A DNA stretch of 64,000 nucleotides from Alphaproteobacteria bacterium (GTDB lineage: Bacteria > Pseudomonadota > Alphaproteobacteria > DSM-16000 > Inquilinaceae), in contig JANQIX010000009.1 in assembly GCA_028281925.1 (NCBI GenBank), positions 1 to 64,000 of the forward strand, given 5' to 3'. Shown in pieces: positions 17,981 to 26,216 of this stretch. The translations under genes and the position numbers were made by a program. The notes under the pieces were generated by a model. That model searched no databases. It worked only from the letters and a program-made list of their open reading frames with translations, and had not been told where the DNA came from. Position 1 is the first letter of the stretch, and each line of letters starts with the position of its first letter.

Positions 17981-19099
17981 TCACGCCGCGGCGAAGGCCG
18001 GCTGCCCGGCCCGGGCCCGAATGCTGCGCCATTCGGCGACGAAGCGGTCGATATCCTCGGGCCTCGTCTGCAGGCCCAAGCTGACACGAATCGCCGTCGA
18101 TGCCTGATCTTCCGGCACGCCCATCGCCGTCAGCACATGGCTCGATGTCACCTTGCCCGACGAGCAAGCAGCACCGGCGCTGACGGCAATGCCCGCAAGA
18201 TCGAACGCCATAACCTGTGTCTCCGCAGCCACACCCGGCATTGAGATGCAGGCGGTGTTCGCCAGCCGCGCGCTGCCGCGGCCGTGCACCACGGCGTCCG
18301 CGCAGTCGGCCAAGACGGCGTCTTCCATGCCATCACGCAAGGTGCCAACCCGACTGACCTGGTCGAGATCGTTCGACGCAGCACGGGCGGCTGCACCGAA
18401 CCCTGCAATGGAGGCGACCGCTTCCGTGCCGGCGCGGCGCCTCAGCTCCTGCCCGCCGCCGCGCAGGAGCGGCTGCCACCCCGCATCCGCGCCAACGATC
18501 AGCGCGCCGACCCCGCGCGGCCCGCCAAGCTTGTGCGCAGACAGACTGACCAGCGCAGCCTGACCGGTAATCGGCGCAAGCGGCAGCCGACCGGCGGCCT
18601 GTACGGCGTCGCAGTGAAGCATCGCCCCGTGGCCATGGGCTATCGCAGCCACCTCGGCCACGGGCTGGATCACGCCCGTCTCGTTGTTGGCCGCCATGAC
18701 AGAAACCAGTGCCGGACCCGGCTCCGCGGCAAGCAGCCCTTCCAGCGCCTCCAGATCGATCACCCCGGCCCGTGTGACAGGCACCGGAACGCATCCCTCG
18801 GCCGCGAGAACGGAAGGATGCTCGATTGCCGAGACGAGGCGCCGCGTAACGGCTGCACCCGACAGTGCCGCCCAGTTCGCCTCGGTTGCCCCCGACGTGA
18901 AGACCACCGAAGACGGATCGACGCCGGCAAGCTCCGCAACCGCGAACCGAGCTTCCTCGACGACGCGGCGCGCCGCACGCCCGAACCGGTGCACGGATGA
19001 TGGGTTGCCCGTCACCTCCATCCCAGCCACCACGGCGTCCGTCGCCTCTGGGCGCAGCGGCGTGGTGGCGTTGTGGTCGAGATAAAGGGCGCGCGGCAT
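17981..19099 (-). CDS. Cysteine desulfurase, NifS/IscS-like (class I)
   Basis: This 372-residue fold-type I PLP enzyme starts MPRALYLDHNATTPLRPEA. It has TSGATEANW and the PLP lysine in SLSAHKLGGPRGVG. The mobile-loop cysteine is in SAGAACSSGKV, the class I arrangement found in IscS and NifS. ATG 19099 follows the iscR stop region, and upstream codons in this frame are shadows of iscR. It is the second desulfurase of the operon besides SufS. It may feed MnmA and the scaffold, but the division of labour is not visible from sequence. Confidence 0.92.
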   Translation of the reverse strand: MPRALYLDHNATTPLRPEATDAVVAGMEVTGNPSSVHRFGRAARRVVEEARFAVAELAGVDPSSVVFTSGATEANWAALSGAAVTRRLVSAIEHPSVLAAEGCVPVPVTRAGVIDLEALEGLLAAEPGPALVSVMAANNETGVIQPVAEVAAIAHGHGAMLHCDAVQAAGRLPLAPITGQAALVSLSAHKLGGPRGVGALIVGADAGWQPLLRGGGQELRRRAGTEAVASIAGFGAAARAASNDLDQVSRVGTLRDGMEDAVLADCADAVVHGRGSARLANTACISMPGVAAETQVMAFDLAGIAVSAGAACSSGKVTSSHVLTAMGVPEDQASTAIRVSLGLQTRPEDIDRFVAEWRSIRARAGQPAFAAA

Positions 19100-19143
19100 C
19101 AATCGCTGTCCAAGGTACCCGGCTCTAGGATCGGAAGACCGGC

Positions 19144-19602
19144 CTATTCGGCCGCGGCGCGATTGATGGGGAACATCCGGCTGGAGCCGAGGATGCGGCG
19201 GTTGGTGACGTCGTCCAGGGTAACGGAGCTGAGGAACATGTGGATCTGGTTGCCAAGTTCCTCCCACAGGTCGTGGGTCAGGCACCGGCTTCTGTCCGAC
19301 TTGCAGCCGCTCGGCGAATCCGGCTTACAGCGAGTCGCCCGGATCGGCTCGTCGACCGCCAGGATGATGTCTGAGATCCGTGTCGCGTCGATCGGGCGGG
19401 CCAGCAGATAGCCGCCGCCGGGCCCACGCACGCTGCGAATCAGGCCGCCCCGCCGCAGCTTGGCGAACAACTGCTCAAGATAGGACAGAGAGATCTCCTG
19501 CCGGTCGGCGATATCCGCCAGGGCCACAGGGTGGCCGTTGCTATGCTTGGCCAAATCAACCATGGCCATCACGGCATAGCGCCCTTTGGTGCTCAGCTTC
19601 AC
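19144..19602 (-). CDS. iscR: Rrf2-family Fe-S-sensing regulator IscR
   Basis: This 152-residue protein has a winged-helix DNA-binding domain (MKLSTKGRYAVMAMVDLAKH, then ISLSYLEQLFAKLRRGGL) and a cluster-binding loop with three cysteines, CKPDSPSGC and then RCLTHDLW, the latter containing the candidate fourth ligand His. The start codon is GTG at 19602. IscR represses or activates Fe-S biogenesis genes according to [2Fe-2S] occupancy. It is encoded second in the operon, after cysE, so the operon is probably autoregulated through the palindrome at 20510-20532. Confidence 0.93.
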   Translation of the reverse strand: MKLSTKGRYAVMAMVDLAKHSNGHPVALADIADRQEISLSYLEQLFAKLRRGGLIRSVRGPGGGYLLARPIDATRISDIILAVDEPIRATRCKPDSPSGCKSDRSRCLTHDLWEELGNQIHMFLSSVTLDDVTNRRILGSSRMFPINRAAAE

Positions 19603-19634
19603 AGGCCCTCTCCTCCTGTCACGGGCGGCCCCCC

Positions 19635-20411
19635 TCAGTTGCTGGAAGCCGCCTCACTCCTCACCCGGTCGCCATCCGGCTTGCGCTGTATGGCAACCGT
19701 ATCCACTTCGGCCAGCCTGGCCCGCGCCTCGTCCCGCTCTTGCTCAAGCTGGTCGACGCGATGGCGCAGTGCCGCCGTTTCCTCCATCAGCCCGCGGATG
19801 GCGCAGGCCACCGGATCCGGCGCGTCGTCGCACGGCGTGCCGTAAGCGACGAAGGGCGCTGGTTCCTCAACGAGCCGCGGCTGAGGCTGAGTCGTCGCCC
19901 GGGCGGGGATCCCCACCACGGTCGTGCTGTCATGGACATCCTTCAACACGACGGCGTTGCCGCCCACACGGGCGTTCTCTCCGACAGTCAGGGGGCCCAG
20001 AACCTTCGCGCCGGCGCCCACGATCGCCCCGTTCTTCAGCGTCGGATGGCGCTTGCCAGGGTTCAGCGACGTTCCGCCCAGGGTGACCCCCTGGTAGAGC
20101 GTCACATCGTCGCCGATCTCAGACGTCTCGCCGATCACCACGCCGGTGCCGTGATCGATGAAGAACCGTCGCCCGATCGTGGCACCCGGATGGATCTCGA
20201 TGCCGGTCACGATTCGCGCCAGGTAAGAGATGAAGACCGCAGGCGTATGCATGCCGTGCCGCCACAGCCAATTGGCGACCCGGTAGCTCTGGATTGCATG
20301 GAAGCCGGGATAGCAGAGTACGATCGCCAGAGACGACTTGGCGGCGGGATCCCGCGCCCTGATACTGGCAATGTCTTCACGAAGACGCTTGAACACGGCG
20401 CCTATCCCCAT
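19635..20411 (-). CDS. cysE: Serine O-acetyltransferase CysE
   Basis: This protein of about 258 residues makes O-acetylserine from serine and acetyl-CoA, the first step of cysteine synthesis. The left-handed beta-helix is seen in the hexapeptide repeats [40 protein letters not shown] and the [20 protein letters not shown] segment, with the catalytic His in IDHGTG. ATG 20411 ([14 protein letters not shown]) fits the family; a longer open frame exists. The C-terminal tail contains a short helical, coiled-coil-like stretch ([20 protein letters not shown]) not present in compact CysE proteins. As the first gene of the SUF operon, it links cysteine supply to desulfurase demand. Confidence 0.93.
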   Translation of the reverse strand: MGIGAVFKRLREDIASIRARDPAAKSSLAIVLCYPGFHAIQSYRVANWLWRHGMHTPAVFISYLARIVTGIEIHPGATIGRRFFIDHGTGVVIGETSEIGDDVTLYQGVTLGGTSLNPGKRHPTLKNGAIVGAGAKVLGPLTVGENARVGGNAVVLKDVHDSTTVVGIPARATTQPQPRLVEEPAPFVAYGTPCDDAPDPVACAIRGLMEETAALRHRVDQLEQERDEARARLAEVDTVAIQRKPDGDRVRSEAASSN

Positions 20412-20509
20412 GATATATAGGCCGCTTGCCCGACCCGGGCGGCCGGTCGGTCGTCCGATGGGTCGGTGCCCCATGCAGGCGGCCGTATGGCTCTCGAACA
20501 CCATATAAT

Positions 20510-20532
20510 TACCCGAGTAACGAGGTCAAGTA
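20510..20532 (-). promoter_or_regulatory. IscR-type palindrome upstream of cysE-iscR-suf
   Basis: Read on the minus strand, TACTTGAC and CTCGGGTA form the two arms around a 7-base spacer. Both halves fit TAC-Y-Y-GA, the pattern of IscR [2Fe-2S]-type operators. TTGACC within it could serve as a -35, with TATATG 16 bases downstream as a -10, so IscR binding would block polymerase. It lies about 100 bases before cysE. Confidence 0.6.
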
Positions 20533-20558
20533 AGAGGCGCAGCCATTGCCAGCCCTTT

Positions 20559-20574
20559 GGTGGGAAATCCTACC
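20559..20574. promoter_or_regulatory. GGTRGGA-N2-TCCYACC palindrome in the suf/hydrolase divergent gap
   Basis: The minus strand reads GGTAGGATTTCCCACC, a 7-base-arm near-palindrome. The GGTAGGA half recurs in both repeats before sufB (17378-17440). It lies between the IscR-like site and the divergent hydrolase start and could serve either transcript. The regulator is unknown. Confidence 0.35.
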
Positions 20575-20632
20575 TTGATGCTCGGATTTGCCCGGGCCCC
20601 CGGCAGCACATGATCAAGGAGCGGACGCGAGG

Positions 20633-21295
20633 ATGCCCGAAGTAATCTTCAACGGACCGGAAGGCCGGCTGGAAGGGCGCTACCACCACAGCAAGACCAG
20701 TAACGCACCCATCGCCGTATTGCTGCACCCGCATCCGCAGCAGGGCGGCACGATGAACAACAAGATCATCTTCAGCCTCTACCAGACTTTCGTCCGGCGC
20801 GGCTTTGCGGTGCTGCGATTCAATTTCCGCGGCGTCGGCCGCAGCCAAGGCACCTATGACCGCGGCGAGGGAGAACTGTCCGATGCCGCTTCGGCGCTGG
20901 ACTGGCTGCAGAGCTACAATCCCAACGCCGCCACCTGCTGGGTCGCGGGCTATTCCTTCGGCGCCTGGATCGGCATGCAGCTGTTGATGCGCCGGCCGGA
21001 GATCGACGGCTTCATCTCCATCTCGCCGCCGGCAAGCCACCAGGATTTCAGCTTCCTCGCCCCCTGCCCGTCATCGGGCCTGATCGTCCACGGCAGCGCG
21101 GACCCGGCCGTCCCGCCGGAGAGTGTTGCCAAGCTAGTGAAGAAGCTTTCGCAGCAGCGCGATATCGTCGTCGACTATCGCCTGGTGGAAGACGCCAACC
21201 ACTTCTATTCCAACCACATGGACGTGCTGATGGGCCATGTGGACGGCTATCTGGACGAGGCGTTGAAGCCGAAGATCGCTCAGGTCGCGGAGTAG
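20633..21295 (+). CDS. Alpha/beta-fold hydrolase (COG2945-like)
   Basis: This 220-residue compact hydrolase has no cap domain. The oxyanion region HPHPQQGGTMNNK, the RFNFRGVGRSQG strand-loop, the nucleophile elbow GYSFGAW, the acid in VHGSADPAVPP and the His in VEDANHFY give a full Ser-Asp-His triad. It is divergent from the SUF operon and shares its upstream region. Members of this group are uncharacterised esterase-like proteins conserved in alphaproteobacteria. ATG 20633 is preceded by AAGGAG at a slightly long distance and by GAGG. The substrate is unknown. Confidence 0.88.
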   Translation: MPEVIFNGPEGRLEGRYHHSKTSNAPIAVLLHPHPQQGGTMNNKIIFSLYQTFVRRGFAVLRFNFRGVGRSQGTYDRGEGELSDAASALDWLQSYNPNAATCWVAGYSFGAWIGMQLLMRRPEIDGFISISPPASHQDFSFLAPCPSSGLIVHGSADPAVPPESVAKLVKKLSQQRDIVVDYRLVEDANHFYSNHMDVLMGHVDGYLDEALKPKIAQVAE

Positions 21296-21322
21296 CTTGG
21301 TATCGGGGGCGGGCCGCCTCGC

Positions 21323-21529
21323 TCAGAGGTGGCCGAGATAGGCCGGCCAGTAGATCGGCCAGAGCAGCGACCAGACGATCGTCTCGCCCAGGTTTTCCAG
21401 GCAGCCGATATTGGTGCAGGTCTCCGTGCCGCCGATGAAGCGCAGGTAAAGGTTGTGGACCAGCGTTGCCACCGCATAAAGCAGGTAGATACCGGCCGCG
21501 CCATCCCACCATCGTATCGTTCGCGTCAT
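21323..21529 (-). CDS. Small membrane protein, unknown function
   Basis: A 68-residue open frame with one or two hydrophobic helices ([20 protein letters not shown], then [18 protein letters not shown] at the C-terminus) separated by a short loop with two cysteines ([12 protein letters not shown]). The composition is protein-like and not a mirror of a neighbouring gene. It lies convergently after the hydrolase, with tyrS read divergently from its start. I do not recognise the family. The paired cysteines could form a disulfide if the loop is periplasmic. Confidence 0.55.
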   Translation of the reverse strand: MTRTIRWWDGAAGIYLLYAVATLVHNLYLRFIGGTETCTNIGCLENLGETIVWSLLWPIYWPAYLGHL

Positions 21530-21690
21530 GGAACGACGCTATAGCATGGCCGGGGCCGGCTGACGAGACGGACCAACGGGCCCGCGATCGCGGCTTGAAT
21601 CCGCCGCCGTTTCCGGCCTTTATCTGCGGCCTTCAGCAAGAGACCCGCTTTAGAGTGCCGGCCGTGGGGCCGGGGAGCCCGCGTCGAGAG

Positions 21691-22944
21691 ATGAGCCCGA
21701 TCCGATCCGAGATGATGCGCGTTCTGGACACGCGCGGATACATCCACCAGTGCACCGATACCGTGGGCCTCGACGCCGCGGCCGCCCAGGGGGTCGTGCC
21801 GGCTTATGTGGGCTATGACGCCACGGCCGACAGCCTGCATGTGGGCAGCCTGGTCTCGATCATGATGCTGCGCCGGCTGCAGGAAGCCGGGCACAAGCCC
21901 ATCGTGCTGATGGGCGGCGGCACGACGAAGATCGGCGATCCGTCGGGCAAGGACGAAACCCGCCAATTGCTGACCGAAGCGCAGATCGACGCCAACATCG
22001 CGGGCATCCGCAAGGTGTTCGAGACATTCCTGAGCTTCGACGACGGCCCGACCGGCGCGGTCATGGTCAACAACGCCGATTGGCTGGACGCGCTGGCCTA
22101 CATCCCGCTGCTGCGCGATATCGGCCGGCACTTCACGATCAACCGCATGCTGACCTTCGACAGCGTGCGCCTGCGCCTCGATCGCGAGCAGCCGCTGACT
22201 TTCCTTGAATTCAACTACATGATCCTGCAGGCGTACGACTTCCTCGAGCTGTCGCGCCGCACCGGCTGCCGGCTGCAGATGGGCGGGTCGGACCAGTGGG
22301 GCAACATCGTCAACGGGGTGGAGCTGGCGCGCCGCGTCGACGGCACCGAGCTGTTCGGCCTGACGACCCCACTGATCACCACGGCCAGCGGCCAGAAGAT
22401 GGGCAAGACGGCTGCGGGTGCGGTGTGGCTGAACCCCGACCGCCTCGGCCCCTACGACTACTGGCAGTTCTGGCGCAACACCGAAGATGCCGATGTCGCC
22501 CGCTTCCTGCGCCTGTTCACCGACCTGCCGCTGGAGGAGATCGCCCGACTGGAGGCGCTGGGCGGGGCCGAAGTGAACGAGGCGAAGAAGATCCTCGCCA
22601 CGGAAGCGACGCGCCTGTTGCACGGGCAAGCGGCGGCCGAGGAGGCTGCGGACACCGCGCGGCGCACCTTCGAGGCCGGTGAATCCGCCGAAGGCCTGCC
22701 GACCATCGACGTGCCGCGGGCGGAGCTTGAGGCCGGCGTCCCCGCCTTCGCGCTGATGGCACGCGCCGGCCTTGCGGCCTCAAACGGCGAGGCCCGCCGC
22801 CTGATCCGCGGTGGCGGCGGGCGCCTGAACGACGCCAAGCTGGAGACGGAAGACCAGGTGATCGGCCTCGCCGATGTCACAGCCGAGGGTGTCATCAAGC
22901 TGTCCGCCGGCCGCAAGCGACACGCGCTCGTCAGGGTGGGATAG
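21691..22944 (+). CDS. tyrS: Tyrosyl-tRNA synthetase
   Basis: This 417-residue class I synthetase charges tRNA-Tyr. It has the HIGH-type motif [10 protein letters not shown], the tyrosine pocket YMILQAYDF with [10 protein letters not shown], and the KMSKS-type loop [10 protein letters not shown]. An S4-like RNA-binding domain closes the protein ([20 protein letters not shown]). ATG 21691 is the family-like start; the frame is open further upstream without similarity. It ends 14 bases from the convergent AsmA-like gene. Confidence 0.97.
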   Translation: MSPIRSEMMRVLDTRGYIHQCTDTVGLDAAAAQGVVPAYVGYDATADSLHVGSLVSIMMLRRLQEAGHKPIVLMGGGTTKIGDPSGKDETRQLLTEAQIDANIAGIRKVFETFLSFDDGPTGAVMVNNADWLDALAYIPLLRDIGRHFTINRMLTFDSVRLRLDREQPLTFLEFNYMILQAYDFLELSRRTGCRLQMGGSDQWGNIVNGVELARRVDGTELFGLTTPLITTASGQKMGKTAAGAVWLNPDRLGPYDYWQFWRNTEDADVARFLRLFTDLPLEEIARLEALGGAEVNEAKKILATEATRLLHGQAAAEEAADTARRTFEAGESAEGLPTIDVPRAELEAGVPAFALMARAGLAASNGEARRLIRGGGGRLNDAKLETEDQVIGLADVTAEGVIKLSAGRKRHALVRVG

Positions 22945-22958
22945 ACAGCCCTCTCCCC

Positions 22959-25900
22959 TCACCGCCCCTCGGGCCCGTCCGGGAAGGCGGGGAGGTCAGA
23001 CGGCTCTTCGGCGACTTCGTCGAATTCGCCTTGGAAGAAAATGCGGCGCAGGAAACCCGGCGCCAGCACCGAAAGCGGGTTGACCGACGCGCTTGGGCTG
23101 TCGAGCGGGCCGTCGACCGAATAGGTAAAGGCGAATATGCCGCCGCCGTCGCCGCCGGTCAGAATGTCACCCAGGATCGGAATGGCGCCAATCACCTCGT
23201 TGACGCCGTAGATGGGCACGATCGTGCCCCCCGCTCCGATAGTCGATGCATTCAGATCGATGCGACCGTCCAGGGTCAGACCCAAGGCGCCGCCACCGGC
23301 GCGGCCGTCGCGCAGGTCGATCACGTTGTCCTGCATGGCAAAGTCCACCGCCAGGCCGTCGAAGGCCAACCCCTCGGTGCTCAGCAGGTCGGCCAGACCG
23401 CCGAAGGACATGGCCGAGAAGATGTGCGCCACGGCCGGAGCATCCTGCAGACGGAAGCTCTCCACCCTCAGGCTCCCCTGATAGGCGGCGGTGGCATCCG
23501 TACGCGCGCCGATCAGGTTCAGGCGGCCGCCATGCATCGTCTCCAGCACGTCCAGGTCGCGCAGCACGGTGCCCGCATTGTCTGCCACCACCGTGAAGTT
23601 GGCGCCGGCGCCCGACGGCTGATAGGTGAGCTGAAGTTGGCCGCCATTAGCCGTCTGCGCCGCAAGGCTGGCCTGCTGCAGACTGGGTCCGGCCAGGGTC
23701 AGGTATCCGTTGACACTGGTCAGCGTCCGCGTCTCGCTAAGGTCGACCCGGTCGAAGGCCAGCGTCACGGCCGCGGTCTCTCCGCCGCCGTCTGCCTCTT
23801 CGGTCGCCTCGGAACCACGTCCGCTTGCAAGTTCGTCGACATAGGGCGACAGGTTCAGCCGCGGGCCGCGCAGCTCGACCGCCAGCCCGCCGCCGTCCAC
23901 GCGGGTCACCCGCGCGGCCAGGCGGTTGTCCCGGAAGGCGATCTCTGGCAGGTCCGCGTCGCGGATCGCACCTTCGCCGGTCAGTTCGAGACGGCCAGAC
24001 GCCCAGAGGTCGCCGCCTTGGAAGGCGAACCGGGGAAGGCTCAGCGGCACGCCGTCGATCAGCTCGATCGCGGCCTCCAGGCTGGCCGACCGACCCACCG
24101 GCTTCGTCCAGTCAAGTGGCTCGATCGCAAACGCCGCCTCCGTCAGGTCGACCGTTGCTTCGACCGTGTCGCGCCCACCGGGCAGATCGGCATAGACCGC
24201 CTCGACCCGAGCGATCCCGGTCATGCCTTCGTGCAGATCAAGCCCCAGGGCCGACCGTGCTCCGGCATCGAGCGCCCCGCTGACGGTCAACCGTCTTGGC
24301 GCGGCCACAGTCGGCGTAAACGGCTCTTCCCACCGAAAGGCCAGTGGTACCCCGTTTGCGCGTCCCTCACCGCTGAGCGTCATGCGCTGCCCGTCCAGGC
24401 TGAGCGCGCCGCTGACACCATCCACGATCACCCCGTCCATCAGCTCGCCCAGCCGCGTACTCCGCAGATTGGCCGACGCCGCGATGGCGACCCTGTCCAG
24501 CGGCAGCTCGTCGATCAGCGGGAACGAGAACCGAAGCCGTCCGGACATCTGGCCGGCGGACTCCCAAGGGTGCAACCCGACCGCCGACGCGTAGCCGAGC
24601 ACTGGGTTGTCCAGAACGGTCAGCAGCTCCTGCACCCCGCCCTGGACCACCACGTCGATGTCCATCAGCGCATGCGCGCGGTCGAAACCGTAGATCAGCA
24701 TCTCGCTCTCGGTGACGCCAAGGCCGCCCATGGTGCCGCCGGTGGTGGAGATGGCGAACCGGTCCAGGTCATAAGACACTTGGCCGGCAAGGCCGGTGAT
24801 CGGCGGCATGCCGTCTATGTACTGGATCGTCATGTCTTCCAGCGCCATCTCGCCGTCAAGACGGGCCATGGCGGCGGCCGACCAGTCGTCCGACGGCGCA
24901 GACAGCGCGAACTCCGCCGTAGCCAGGCGGACGATGCCCTGGGAGAGGTTCTCCGTCACCCAGGCGCGGGCATCGGGCCCCAGCGGCGGAGGCCAGAAGG
25001 TATCGAGCAGGTCAACCGGCATGTCGTGCAGGCTTGCCTGGCCCACGATCGAGGCCGTGCCGTCGCCGACCGACCCATCGGCTGTCGCCTCGATGCGGGG
25101 GCCGCCGAAATCGACCGTCAAGGCTTCGATCGTCAGGGATGGTTGCTCGAAGTCGACAGTTCCGTCCAGCATGACGGCGGCCAGCCCCAACGGCTCGGGA
25201 AACAGGCCGGGAAGGTCGACGCGCCCAGAGCGGCTTTCGGCGTGGACCCGCAGCGCCAGCGGCTGCATCGCCATCGACAGCCGACCTTCGACCCAACCGC
25301 CGACCGGCAGGTTGACGGCGGCCAGCGGCGTCAAGGCCGCATGCCGGCCCGCCAGGCCGGCGGGCACAAGGTCGCTGAAGTCGAGCCGCAGATCGACGCC
25401 ATCGCCGCCATAGGGATAGCCCAGCGAGAGCTGAAGACCCGTCAGCCGGTCGCCAAGCGGGACGGCGATGGCGCCCTCTGCATATAGCGCGTCCGGCCCC
25501 CTATCCAGGCGGATGGTCGCATCCTGAATGCGCGTCTCGACCCCAAGAACGCGGTCGTCGATGGCGACTTCGCCATGGTGGATACGCAGACGCCAGATCG
25601 AGGAAAGCGGGTCGTCGCTATCGCCCGGCGGCCTGGCGACTGCGACCAGGATGGCATCAAGGTCAGCCTGCCCGCCGCCGGACGCCGACTGGCCCGCTTC
25701 GTCGAGCACGGAGATGCTGTAGTCCTGCGGACCATCACGAACGATCTGCAGCCTTGGGCGTATGAGAACGACTTCCTTCGGCACGATGTCGCCGTCGAGC
25801 AGGTGCGGAACGCTCAACCCCACCCACATCTCGGCCACACGCGCGATCTCGTGACCGTCTTCGCCGCCGACGATCACGTCGCTCAACGTCACGCCAAGGG

Positions 25901-26108
25901 GGAGCTCCGGCCCGTACCACTGGACCGTCGTGGCCCCGATGGCGATCTCCACGGGTCCACCGGCGACAGCCTCTTCCAGATAAGGCGTCAGCGCGTCGAG
26001 GGGGATCCTGCCGCCGCCCAATTGCCAAAGCGCAAGGCCAGACAAGACGACGAGGGCCGTGACCGCGTTCGACGCCAGGCTGCAGAGCGCTCTGAGGATC
26101 AGCCGCAT
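22959..26108 (-). CDS. AsmA/YhdP-like inner-membrane-anchored giant protein (DUF3971)
   Basis: This 1049-residue protein has a single N-terminal membrane anchor (about residues 10-32) and a long periplasmic part rich in beta structure. Features typical of the YhdP/AsmA family are the N-terminal LSGLALWQLGGGRIPLDALT, the middle DUF3971 region (PDARAWVTENLSQGIVRLAT) and the C-terminal IYGVNEVIGAIPILGDILTG. AsmA-like proteins form bridge-like grooves implicated in phospholipid transport between the membranes. ATG 26108 (MRLILRALCSL) is preferred over the longer frame. It is divergent from glnE and convergent with tyrS. Confidence 0.85.
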   Translation of the reverse strand: MRLILRALCSLASNAVTALVVLSGLALWQLGGGRIPLDALTPYLEEAVAGGPVEIAIGATTVQWYGPELPLGVTLSDVIVGGEDGHEIARVAEMWVGLSVPHLLDGDIVPKEVVLIRPRLQIVRDGPQDYSISVLDEAGQSASGGGQADLDAILVAVARPPGDSDDPLSSIWRLRIHHGEVAIDDRVLGVETRIQDATIRLDRGPDALYAEGAIAVPLGDRLTGLQLSLGYPYGGDGVDLRLDFSDLVPAGLAGRHAALTPLAAVNLPVGGWVEGRLSMAMQPLALRVHAESRSGRVDLPGLFPEPLGLAAVMLDGTVDFEQPSLTIEALTVDFGGPRIEATADGSVGDGTASIVGQASLHDMPVDLLDTFWPPPLGPDARAWVTENLSQGIVRLATAEFALSAPSDDWSAAAMARLDGEMALEDMTIQYIDGMPPITGLAGQVSYDLDRFAISTTGGTMGGLGVTESEMLIYGFDRAHALMDIDVVVQGGVQELLTVLDNPVLGYASAVGLHPWESAGQMSGRLRFSFPLIDELPLDRVAIAASANLRSTRLGELMDGVIVDGVSGALSLDGQRMTLSGEGRANGVPLAFRWEEPFTPTVAAPRRLTVSGALDAGARSALGLDLHEGMTGIARVEAVYADLPGGRDTVEATVDLTEAAFAIEPLDWTKPVGRSASLEAAIELIDGVPLSLPRFAFQGGDLWASGRLELTGEGAIRDADLPEIAFRDNRLAARVTRVDGGGLAVELRGPRLNLSPYVDELASGRGSEATEEADGGGETAAVTLAFDRVDLSETRTLTSVNGYLTLAGPSLQQASLAAQTANGGQLQLTYQPSGAGANFTVVADNAGTVLRDLDVLETMHGGRLNLIGARTDATAAYQGSLRVESFRLQDAPAVAHIFSAMSFGGLADLLSTEGLAFDGLAVDFAMQDNVIDLRDGRAGGGALGLTLDGRIDLNASTIGAGGTIVPIYGVNEVIGAIPILGDILTGGDGGGIFAFTYSVDGPLDSPSASVNPLSVLAPGFLRRIFFQGEFDEVAEEPSDLPAFPDGPEGR

Positions 26109-26216
26109 GGCGCCGTAACCGCGACCGGAACCAGGGGCGCCCGGGGGCGCTTGACCGGGTATTCGCCATCGCCGAAGCTGGACCATGAACCGAATGACAG
26201 ACCGTTTGGTGCCTCA

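Noticed and set aside
23031-25487. Plus-strand open frame of 818 codons
   Set aside because: Antisense shadow of the AsmA-like gene in high-GC DNA; composition is not protein-like.
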